Positions 1-7,255 of a stretch of 64,000 nucleotides of DNA are shown here, in pieces. Both the position numbers and the translations under genes were made by a program. The notes under the pieces were generated by a model, which saw nothing but the letters and a program-made list of their open reading frames with translations, was not told the DNA's origin and did no database searches. The stretch is from UBA7662 sp943369355 (GTDB lineage: Bacteria; Bacteroidota; Bacteroidia; UBA7662). The DNA lies in the NCBI GenBank assembly GCA_943369355.1, contig CALRMX020000001.1, positions 248,001 through 312,000 on the forward strand. The letters run 5' to 3'. Within the stretch, counting starts at the first letter, position 1. Every line of letters begins with the position of its first letter.

Positions 1-63
1 TCTGCCGGAACCTACTTTGTAACCAACGGCAAAGGACAGAGCCAAAAGCTTATCGTTCAGTAA
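1..63 (+). CDS. C-terminal end of a T9SS-sorted secreted protein (partial)
   Basis: The reading frame is open at the left edge and ends with TAA at 61-63. The 20 visible residues (SAGTYFV...KLIVQ) match the last strand of type IX secretion system type A sorting domains, which commonly end in 'aGiYfv...g....kkliv'. The protein was therefore probably exported by Sec, moved over the outer membrane by T9SS and trimmed at this domain. The functional part lies outside the window, so its activity is unknown. A strong terminator follows directly. Confidence 0.8.
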   Translation, partial: SAGTYFVTNGKGQSQKLIVQ

Positions 64-85
64 TCATATACATGTTTGAGATGGG

Positions 86-116
86 GGCTGCTACAATTGT
101 GTAGCAGCCTCTTTTT
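86..116 (+). terminator. Rho-independent terminator
   Basis: A perfect 10-bp stem (GGCTGCTACA at 86-95 and its complement at 100-109) with a 4-base loop is followed by a T-rich run at 110-116. It ends the transcript of the T9SS protein and insulates the peroxidase gene that starts at 136. Confidence 0.88.
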
Positions 117-135
117 AATTAAAGCCTAGTTAGCC

Positions 136-2064
136 ATGAAAAGAAATATCATTCTAGTATCAGTTGTCGCCTCTGTTTTTTTCATTGTATTAGCTGCAAG
201 TAACCCTACTAAAAGCCCGGCAGCTAAAATTGAAACCGACTATCATGCTGCTTTAACTAACTGGAATAATGAGTTGAAGGCACTCAAAGAAAAGATGAAC
301 AACAATCTAGGAGACCGGATTGAATGGCAGCAGGATTACTTGAAGGCAAGACTCAGTTATAAAAAGTGGGCATGGCTTATCGACTACCTCGATCCGGAGT
401 TTGTAAAAGATTATGTAAATGGTGCACCACTTCCCAAGTTGGAAAGGAACTACTCCCAAATTCAAGTCATTGAACCGAAGGGTTTTCAGCCGTTAGAAGA
501 ACAATTGTGGTCGAACGACGAAGAGTTCGATAAATCAAAGAGTTTAGAATTAATCAATGAATTAAGTCAACAAGTCGACTTTTTCACTCGTTTCCAAAAG
601 CAACAAAGGCTTCTTGATCGTCAGCTTTTGGAAGCGACTAGGTTTGCACTCATACGCTTTTATACACTCGATTTAACCGGCTTTGATGTCCCTGCTTCGA
701 ATGCGCAATTGGCAGAATGGACGGTGAGTTGGGCAGGTTTAGAGAATGTACTTTACAACTACACAGCGTTGTTAGGCAATGATGAACAGAAGCTGATGAA
801 GGAAATTAGAAAAACTTGGCTTACCGGTAAAAGTATAATCTCGAAAGCCTCAGATTTTGAAAGTTTCGACAGACTTACCTTCTTGCGCGAAGTGGTAAAT
901 CCGTTGTATGCAAATTTATTAACGCTGCACGAATCATTAGGCTATGAAAAAAGTGCCGATCTGGTTGGACTGAAACAAGCTGTTAACTATTCCGCCAAAA
1001 GCTTTTTTTCGGACGACTTTCTGAACCCATTCTTTTACACACAGTTGATTGCCGACGACTATACTGCCAATAAAGTAGCCTTAGGGAAACTTTTATTTTT
1101 TGACCCAGCTCTTTCTGCATCTAATGATCGTAGTTGTGCAAGCTGCCACCAACCCAATAAAGCGTTTACCGACGGGCAATCCAAGAGCATAGCTACAGGA
1201 TTCCAGGGTACCGTTAAAAGGAATGCACCTACTTTAATCAATGCCGTCTACAGTCCCCGTTTTTTTTGGGATATGCGAACCAACTTGCTGGAAACTCAAT
1301 TTGAGCATGTTGTTGTTAGCAGTCAAGAATTCAATACCTCGGTTTTACAACTGATCAATAAGTTGAATAAAAGCCCCGAATATGTTCGATTATTTCAAGA
1401 TGCTTTTCCCCAATTCATACATAACCCAATTAATCCATACACCTTAAATGCATCTTTAGCTTGTTACGTATTGAGCCTCAGGAGTTTTAATAGTACATTT
1501 GATCAATATGCCCGTGGCGAAACGAACGAAATTAGCACTGAGATAAAAGATGGTTTTAATTTATTCATGGGAAAGGCCCTTTGTGGTACATGCCATTTTG
1601 CACCCTCGTTCAGTGGTATAGTACCCCCATTTTATACCGAGCAAGAGTCAGAAATCTTGGGGGTACCTGAAAAATCTGCAGCACCTTGGAAGCTCGATGG
1701 AGATATAGGCAGAAAAGGGGGAATGCCTAAAGATAACAGCGTTATTTACGAATATTCATTTAAAACTGTTACCGTTAGAAACGTTGCGCTAACAGGACCT
1801 TATTTCCATAACGGAGCTTATAATACGCTTGAAGAAGTAATAGATTTTTATCACAAAGGGGGCGGAGCAGGAATTGGATTGGAAGTACCGTATCAAACCC
1901 TACCTTTTGATTCGCTAGCTTTAACTAGGGCCGAACAATTGGCAATCAAAAAGTTCATGGAAGCCCTCACCGATACGGTTGGCCTTAGCTCGGCACCTAC
2001 GGTTTTGCCCTCATTCCCAACGGACCTGGCCCTCAACAAAAGGATAGTAGGAGGGGTTTATTAA
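136..2064 (+). CDS. Imelysin-like domain fused to di-haem cytochrome c peroxidase
   Basis: The 642-aa product is a MauG/CcpA-type di-haem peroxidase, which reduces H2O2 or performs a related oxidation in the periplasm. Two haem c sites are visible: C334-x-x-C337-H338 and C483-x-x-C486-H487. The C-terminal half also has the family's 'RNAPTLINAVY' and 'TVRNVALTGPYFHNG' segments. An N-terminal hydrophobic stretch (about residues 5-21) is a signal peptide or anchor. Ordinary enzymes of this family are about 320-380 aa, so roughly 280 N-terminal residues are extra. That part is helical-looking and contains G116-F-Q-P-L-E121 followed by an LW, which resembles the imelysin GxHxxE motif with His replaced by Gln. 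The peroxidase call is firm; the imelysin assignment is my inference from that motif and the size. The gene stands alone between two terminators. Confidence 0.85.
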   Translation: MKRNIILVSVVASVFFIVLAASNPTKSPAAKIETDYHAALTNWNNELKALKEKMNNNLGDRIEWQQDYLKARLSYKKWAWLIDYLDPEFVKDYVNGAPLPKLERNYSQIQVIEPKGFQPLEEQLWSNDEEFDKSKSLELINELSQQVDFFTRFQKQQRLLDRQLLEATRFALIRFYTLDLTGFDVPASNAQLAEWTVSWAGLENVLYNYTALLGNDEQKLMKEIRKTWLTGKSIISKASDFESFDRLTFLREVVNPLYANLLTLHESLGYEKSADLVGLKQAVNYSAKSFFSDDFLNPFFYTQLIADDYTANKVALGKLLFFDPALSASNDRSCASCHQPNKAFTDGQSKSIATGFQGTVKRNAPTLINAVYSPRFFWDMRTNLLETQFEHVVVSSQEFNTSVLQLINKLNKSPEYVRLFQDAFPQFIHNPINPYTLNASLACYVLSLRSFNSTFDQYARGETNEISTEIKDGFNLFMGKALCGTCHFAPSFSGIVPPFYTEQESEILGVPEKSAAPWKLDGDIGRKGGMPKDNSVIYEYSFKTVTVRNVALTGPYFHNGAYNTLEEVIDFYHKGGGAGIGLEVPYQTLPFDSLALTRAEQLAIKKFMEALTDTVGLSSAPTVLPSFPTDLALNKRIVGGVY

Positions 2065-2066
2065 GT

Positions 2067-2098
2067 AAATAGCCTCTGAATCTATCCAGAGGCTATTT
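2067..2098. terminator. Bidirectional terminator between convergent genes
   Basis: A perfect 12-bp inverted repeat (2067-2078 and 2087-2098, AAATAGCCTCTG and its complement) with an 8-base loop lies between the stops of the peroxidase gene (+) and arsM (-). The A/T-rich outer ends give short U tracts in both directions. Confidence 0.8.
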
Positions 2099-2109
2099 CA
2101 TTCATGTGT

Positions 2110-2997
2110 TTAACAACAAGATGAGCCCGGATTACATGCGCTCACATTGGCCATTTCCGATAATTTAACTTTTGGTTTCTTGAGTTTAATCCCTGGCTTT
2201 TCGGCATAAACTGTTATGCTAAAAATGCCAGTTTCACCAGCCTTAAACTGTTCGAGCTCTGATGGAGATAGATATTTCAACAAGATTTCATCTGGAATTC
2301 GAATCGTTTTTTCTTTTTGGATAACGACATTTACAAATCCTTTATCAGCTATAAACTGGAGATATTCTTCTTTTTGAATTGCCCCAGCAACACATCCAGC
2401 ATACATTTCCGCATCCTTTCTCAATGCATCAGGCAAATTTCCAATGAGTACAATGTCACTAATGCTGAAGTGCCCTCCGGGCTTGAGAACTCGATAAATT
2501 TCTGAAATCACCTTTGCTTTATCGGGAACAAGATTTAAGACACAATTACTCACGACTACATCTCCTGTATTGTCCGATATCGGCATATCATCAATATCAC
2601 CAAAACGGAATTCTACATTGTTGTAACCGAGTTTGTCAGTATTTTCCCTTGCCTTTTTTATCATAGCTTCCGTAAAATCTACCCCAATAACTTTGCCTTC
2701 AATACCGGTTAGACTTCGAGCTACAAAACAATCATTACCTGCTCCAGAACCTAAATCAATTACGGTGTCACCATTGCTTATCTGTGCGAATTCCGTTGGC
2801 AATCCACAACCTAATCCCAAATCTGCTTCGGCTACGTAACCCGGGATATTGGTATAGTCGTCCATCATGATGTTATAGACTTTATTGGCGGTGGTAGTAG
2901 CTCCACAACAAGAAGATGCATTCATATCCTTGGGTTGCAGTGCAATTTGGCTATATTTTTCTTTTACAATTTGCTTTAATTCTTCATGAGTATTCAT
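2110..2997 (-). CDS. arsM: Arsenite methyltransferase
   Basis: This 295-aa class I SAM-dependent methyltransferase converts As(III) to methylated arsenicals. The SAM motif is DLGSGAGND around residues 81-89. Candidate arsenic-binding cysteines are C64 (GLGCG), C152 (NCVLNL) and C202 (GCVAG); the 50-residue spacing of the last two equals that of C174/C224 in the characterised algal enzyme. Further thiols sit at C30-C31 and in the extreme C-terminus (SSCC). No arsR, arsB or arsC gene is adjacent. A perfect palindrome lies 15 bases before the start codon and could be an ArsR-type operator, so arsenic-responsive control by a regulator encoded elsewhere is likely. The family is clear; substrate specificity is inferred from it. 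Confidence 0.92.
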   Translation of the reverse strand: MNTHEELKQIVKEKYSQIALQPKDMNASSCCGATTTANKVYNIMMDDYTNIPGYVAEADLGLGCGLPTEFAQISNGDTVIDLGSGAGNDCFVARSLTGIEGKVIGVDFTEAMIKKARENTDKLGYNNVEFRFGDIDDMPISDNTGDVVVSNCVLNLVPDKAKVISEIYRVLKPGGHFSISDIVLIGNLPDALRKDAEMYAGCVAGAIQKEEYLQFIADKGFVNVVIQKEKTIRIPDEILLKYLSPSELEQFKAGETGIFSITVYAEKPGIKLKKPKVKLSEMANVSACNPGSSCC

Positions 2998-3012
2998 CGT
3001 CTTGGAATTTAT

Positions 3013-3028
3013 ATCGTAATATTACGAT
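3013..3028. promoter_or_regulatory. 16-bp perfect palindrome, candidate ArsR-type operator of arsM
   Basis: ATCGTAATATTACGAT is a perfect inverted repeat. It lies between the arsM start codon (2997) and a -7-like box on the minus strand (TAATTTTG, 3053 to 3046). A repressor here would sit just downstream of the predicted transcription start. AT-centred palindromes of this size are typical of ArsR/SmtB operators. That identity is inferred, because no arsR gene is present in the window. Confidence 0.6.
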
Positions 3029-3063
3029 GAAAGGATGTCAATGTCCAAAATTATTTCAAAAAA

Positions 3064-4374
3064 TTATTCCAAGGAGAGTTCTTCATCTCCTTCCCAAAAA
3101 GGAACATATAAAAAAACCAAACGCATCATTTCAGTGGTATCATCCATGCTACCAGTCTCAAAAAGCATAGATTTCGGAGGCTTATTGGGGTTGTTGGGAT
3201 TGTTTATGGTATTGTCGTAAACCGACTCCGCATGGATGATGGAGCCTCCTGGAATCTTCAATAAACGCTTGTAGCGATAAAACTCTTGCCAGTTAAAGTC
3301 CCATTGGGGAATATACACCAATGGAATGGTATCGCCGGTAGGAGTTAGGGCCCAGGCCTTAAATGAGCGCCCCAGTTGGTGCATATGCGGATTGATATGT
3401 AATAACGACATATCGCCCTTTGTGCGAATGTTAATAACGTACGTTCGAATACTATCGGCTGGTATGGTGTCGCCAACCATCCTTGGTTTGAATGCTGCAA
3501 ATTCTAGTTTTCTGGTAATAGGTTGATCAGCGAACCAAAGCTGAAGTTTACTTTGGTCACTTGCAGGTAAGGGAGTAGGTGAGTAGTGCAAGGACCGAAT
3601 TAGTAGCACACCCTTCCGAGGCAGTGCAAAGCCTATCCCATCTGGATACTGTTGCAGGCCATTTCCAGGTAGAAAACCGCTGTGAAAAACTGGAAATGGA
3701 GCATTTCCAGAACTATCAAGCAGCCCGAAATATTTAAAATCGCGTTCGTCGTCAACTCGCTCAATACTGTCAGCACTAAATTCATAATAGTCGGGTCCCT
3801 TGGTAGGGTCAACCCCTTCGGGCAAGCCGAATAGTTGATAGCTCGCGTGATGTACCAAGGCTGGATTACCAGCTTTGTAAAGCACCGCGTTCACAAAAGC
3901 ATCACCTGGTAATTCGTAAGGTATTTTGTAGCAGATATAATGATGTTTGCCATCACCCGGAATCTGATAGGGCTCTTTCATGCTCAATTCCAAATCAGGC
4001 GCAGCCCTTTTTTTCGCTTCATTGACTTTTTTTATCTCTTTTGGAGCTTTCCCTTTTGCGGCACCTGTTTTAAGCCATAGCAGCAAGCTGTCGCGTTCTC
4101 CCGCCGTAAGTAGATTTTCATTAGCAAAACTCCGGTAATGCGAATCAGCCGTCCAAGGTGGCATATAACCACTTTGAATTACCGAAAAGAGCATTTTTTT
4201 TCGCTTTACTAAATCAGCGTAGTTGTCGAGCAAAAATGGACCTCCACCATCTTTTTGGTGGCAATTCGCACATTTACGCAATACAATTGGTTCTATATGC
4301 GGATAGTATTTTAAAGTTTGTCCGCCTGCCTGTACACTTAAGGCAATACCAAGAACAAATAAAAATCTAATCAC
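3064..4374 (-). CDS. Exported cytochrome c / PHM-like copper monooxygenase
   Basis: This 436-aa protein has a signal peptide (about 1-19). It then carries a cytochrome c domain with C35-A-N-C38-H39 and likely distal ligand M71 (GYMPPW). The remaining 300 residues match the ascorbate-dependent type II copper monooxygenase (PHM/DBM) fold. All six expected copper ligands can be picked out: H175-H176 (LVHHASYQLFG) and H263 (LHYSP) for the CuH site, and H330-M-H332 (PHMHQLG) with M416 for the CuM site. The fused haem could feed electrons to copper. The substrate is unknown. It starts with GTG and overlaps the upstream redoxin gene by GTGA, so the two are translationally coupled. Confidence 0.8.
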   Translation of the reverse strand: MIRFLFVLGIALSVQAGGQTLKYYPHIEPIVLRKCANCHQKDGGGPFLLDNYADLVKRKKMLFSVIQSGYMPPWTADSHYRSFANENLLTAGERDSLLLWLKTGAAKGKAPKEIKKVNEAKKRAAPDLELSMKEPYQIPGDGKHHYICYKIPYELPGDAFVNAVLYKAGNPALVHHASYQLFGLPEGVDPTKGPDYYEFSADSIERVDDERDFKYFGLLDSSGNAPFPVFHSGFLPGNGLQQYPDGIGFALPRKGVLLIRSLHYSPTPLPASDQSKLQLWFADQPITRKLEFAAFKPRMVGDTIPADSIRTYVINIRTKGDMSLLHINPHMHQLGRSFKAWALTPTGDTIPLVYIPQWDFNWQEFYRYKRLLKIPGGSIIHAESVYDNTINNPNNPNKPPKSMLFETGSMDDTTEMMRLVFLYVPFWEGDEELSLE

Positions 4375-4985
4375 GGCTTTTGAGGCACTTCAATGATGCA
4401 ACCAACCGACTTGGTTTCTTTAGGCCATATGGGTTCGTTCATCAACCATTTTTCCAAAGCAAGAAGCAGATATTCTTCGCTGGCGTAATCCTTAAATTGA
4501 CCTAAGGATGTTGCTCTATCGTCAATGGCGCCGTTGTATTGCACACCGCCCCACGGATCAGTTAAAAATACCTGTGGAGTACATTTTGCGTCTAAAACCC
4601 TACTCAGGTCATACTCCGCATCAAGGAATAAATCAAACTTCAAACGATACGTTTTCTTGAATTGTTCGACAGTCGCTTTGCTGTAATCTGTACCTGGAAT
4701 TATTCCCACAAACAGTATTTGCTCTTCACTAAAACGTTCGTATAATTCGTTCAGCGTTTTGGTGTATTTGATTGATAATGGGCACTCTGGATAAAGAAAA
4801 ACGAACACAGCGCCCTTGTACAGATCTATATCACGGAGTTTAAACTTTTGGCCTCGACTGTTTTCTAACTTTATCTTTTGCAGTGCTTTATTTTCGACCC
4901 AGTGCTCGTTTTGTGCGACAACAACTATACTCCAGCAGCAAATTAGTAGCGTTAAAAGTTGTTGTAAACTCCGTGGAACTTTCAT
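4371..4985 (-). CDS. Exported thioredoxin-like redoxin, first gene of the copper monooxygenase operon
   Basis: The 204-aa product has a cleavable signal peptide (about 1-24) and a redoxin (AhpC/TSA-like) domain. The active-site region reads YPECPLS, so the first cysteine of a CxxC is absent and only the second remains. A further cysteine near the C-terminus (VGCII) may act as its partner. The segments PQVFLTDP and YNGAIDD match the second redoxin of this window (36283-36807), which keeps CNHC. The gene overlaps the cytochrome/monooxygenase gene by 4 bases, which suggests a role in its maturation, copper loading or redox cycling. That role is inference only. Confidence 0.75.
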   Translation of the reverse strand: MKVPRSLQQLLTLLICCWSIVVVAQNEHWVENKALQKIKLENSRGQKFKLRDIDLYKGAVFVFLYPECPLSIKYTKTLNELYERFSEEQILFVGIIPGTDYSKATVEQFKKTYRLKFDLFLDAEYDLSRVLDAKCTPQVFLTDPWGGVQYNGAIDDRATSLGQFKDYASEEYLLLALEKWLMNEPIWPKETKSVGCIIEVPQKP

Positions 4986-5040
4986 TTTGCGAAATTCATG
5001 CGGATGGCTTACACTATCTTTAACTCCATATTAAGTTGTT

Positions 5041-6669
5041 ATGAAACAATGGTTCTTCTGCGCTTTATTAATGCTATGCATAGAGTCGCATGCACAGCAA
5101 ACTTTTACCCGCGCCGATAGTTTACGCGGCTATCTTCATCCTGAACGCAGTTGTTACGACGTTAAATTTTACGACTTCGCTCTTGAGCTGAGCAAGAACG
5201 AGGAAAGCGGAAAACTAGATCAACTGGCAGGATCTGTTGAATTTACCGTTCATAATCAAGCGAATTATCGTACGCTCCAGTTCGACCTATTTGATCGTTA
5301 CACCGTTGACAGCATCGTAGCCAGCCGTGTAAAATTGCCCTTTCGCAGAGACGGAAATGCTGTGTTCATTGACTTTCTGCTGGAGCAAAAAATAGGGGAG
5401 TTATCCGTATTTAAGGTATTTTACCACGGCCCGGCTTTAGTTGCCAAAAACGCTCCTTGGGATGGTGGTTTCAGTTTTGCAACAGATAGTGCCAATCAAA
5501 CTTGGATAGGAGTAAGTTGCGAAGGGTTGGGGGCCAGTAGCTGGTGGCCAAACAAAGATCATCTAAGCGATGAGCCCGACAGTATGGTCATGAGGTACAC
5601 TGTTCCTCGTGGTTTGATGGCGGTTGGAAATGGCCGATTGTTGTCAAGAGAAATTAAGGGTGAAAAAGAAACATTTGTATGGAAGGTTAGAAATCCAATA
5701 AATAACTACAATGTAACACTCAATGTGGCTGACTATGTTTTGATATCAGATCAATATGTTCAGGAAGATGGTGAAACCTTAGATTTAAGCTATTATGTCC
5801 TTCGCGCCAATGAAGCACAAGCACGCAAACATTTCGAACAAGTAAAACCTATGCTGGCTTGTTTTGAGGAGCGAATGGGTAAATATCCGTTTTACGAAGA
5901 TGGATATGCCTTAGTAGAAACCCCCTACTGGGGCATGGAACATCAAAGTGCTATTGCCTATGGAAATAGGTATAGAAACAACAAATGGGGGTTCGATTTT
6001 ATCATCGTTCATGAAAGTGGTCATGAATGGTACGGAAACAGCATGAGTGTTACCGATCATGCAGATATGTGGATACACGAAGGTTTTTGTACATACAGTG
6101 AAACCATATTCATGGAATGTTTCAAAGGGAAAGCTGAAGCAAAAAAGTATATTCTGAGTCAAAAACGAAATATTCGGAATAAACAACCTATGGTTGGTCC
6201 TTACCATGTAAACTACCTCGATGGCGATAACGACAACTATTACAAAGGCGCTTGGATCATTCATACACTGCGAAATAGCCTCGATAACGACTCTTTATTT
6301 AATCAGCTCCTTCTCAAGTTTAGTGCTGATTTTTATCACAAATCCATTACCACCGACGATGCCATTCACTGGTGGAGTCAACATACCAATCCAAAGTATT
6401 ACGAAACGCTTAAGTACTACATCTCTAGTGCTGAGCTTCCAAAACTTGAATACCAGCTTAGAACGAAAAACAAACGAAACGTTTTAGCTTACCGATGGCA
6501 GAATGGAGGGGAGAAGCTTTACTTGCCGGTACATTTTCAAACCTCACTCAAAAAGTACAGCATTGTACCCAATAATGATTGGCAGGAAATGGAAATAAAA
6601 CTTGTTAATGGAGAGCGCTTGGAACTCCCATGGGAAGACTACTTGATTGACGCGAAAGAAGTCAAATAA
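5041..6669 (+). CDS. M1-family zinc metallopeptidase (aminopeptidase-like)
   Basis: The 542-aa protein begins with a signal peptide (about 1-18, cleavage after SHA). The M1 zinc site is complete: H324-E325-x-x-H328 and, 18 residues later, E347 (WIHEGF). The exopeptidase-type loop reads WGMEHQS where classical aminopeptidases have GAMEN. M1 aminopeptidases remove N-terminal residues from peptides, here in the periplasm or at the surface. It is shorter than the usual 600-900 aa, because the C-terminal helical domain is reduced. A -7-like box (TATCTTTA, 5015-5022) lies 18 bases before the start. No T9SS domain is present. Confidence 0.88.
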   Translation: MKQWFFCALLMLCIESHAQQTFTRADSLRGYLHPERSCYDVKFYDFALELSKNEESGKLDQLAGSVEFTVHNQANYRTLQFDLFDRYTVDSIVASRVKLPFRRDGNAVFIDFLLEQKIGELSVFKVFYHGPALVAKNAPWDGGFSFATDSANQTWIGVSCEGLGASSWWPNKDHLSDEPDSMVMRYTVPRGLMAVGNGRLLSREIKGEKETFVWKVRNPINNYNVTLNVADYVLISDQYVQEDGETLDLSYYVLRANEAQARKHFEQVKPMLACFEERMGKYPFYEDGYALVETPYWGMEHQSAIAYGNRYRNNKWGFDFIIVHESGHEWYGNSMSVTDHADMWIHEGFCTYSETIFMECFKGKAEAKKYILSQKRNIRNKQPMVGPYHVNYLDGDNDNYYKGAWIIHTLRNSLDNDSLFNQLLLKFSADFYHKSITTDDAIHWWSQHTNPKYYETLKYYISSAELPKLEYQLRTKNKRNVLAYRWQNGGEKLYLPVHFQTSLKKYSIVPNNDWQEMEIKLVNGERLELPWEDYLIDAKEVK

Positions 6670-6675
6670 AGGCTA

Positions 6676-7167
6676 TTAATATCTACGGTTAATAATCTCT
6701 CCGTAGATAATACCTTTTCTCAAGTCTTCTGCATTTACCAATGCCGATTCGTTATGAGGCCCCATGTCTCTGATTTCAGCATGGTAAATGGCACTTTCAG
6801 CTTGCATATGGGCAGCTGCTTCTTTTTCTTTTTCGTTCAGCGCCTTTTTATTCGATGCCTTCTCGAGTGAAACAACCTCTGGACGATAATCTTCTAAGGT
6901 CTCATACGTATGTTGAGTCTGTTTTTTGATTGGTTTTACCAGCAAAGGTTCCGCAGCCGGTTTGGGATTTGGCTTTTCAACAGGCGGTTGTGGCAATACT
7001 TCTCCGAAAATTTCCTTCATCCATTCGGGGAGTTCCGTATTTTCGGCTTCCTGAGCCGGACGAGGACTTTTATCCGTTTGTTGTTGCTGTGCTTTTCGAT
7101 TGGCATACCCTTTATATAAGGAATAGCCAACAACTGCGACGATATAAAGTATGGTGGTGATATCCAT
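6676..7167 (-). CDS. Small membrane-anchored protein of unknown function
   Basis: The 163-aa product (from ATG; a GTG two codons upstream is also possible) starts with one transmembrane helix (ITTILYIVAVVGYSLY). A charged, proline-rich linker with several Pro-Lys and Gln runs follows, ending in a short conserved-looking tail (DLRKGIIYGEIINRRY). I do not recognise the family. It is convergent with the M1 peptidase gene (6-base gap) and divergent from smc. The N-in/C-out or C-in topology cannot be settled from sequence alone. Confidence 0.6.
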   Translation of the reverse strand: MDITTILYIVAVVGYSLYKGYANRKAQQQQTDKSPRPAQEAENTELPEWMKEIFGEVLPQPPVEKPNPKPAAEPLLVKPIKKQTQHTYETLEDYRPEVVSLEKASNKKALNEKEKEAAAHMQAESAIYHAEIRDMGPHNESALVNAEDLRKGIIYGEIINRRY

Positions 7168-7255
7168 TTTCACAACAAATTGGGGATAACGCTAAGGTAC
7201 TACGGTTTAGGTTTGTAAAGACGTGACGACACGAAAAAGTTTGAAGTAGAACAGG

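Noticed and set aside
1059..1241. Short open frames on the strand opposite the peroxidase gene and many similar ones inside smc, gyrA and other long genes
   Set aside because: They are antisense to clearly conserved genes, have no start context, and their translations show no domain or codon pattern of real proteins.
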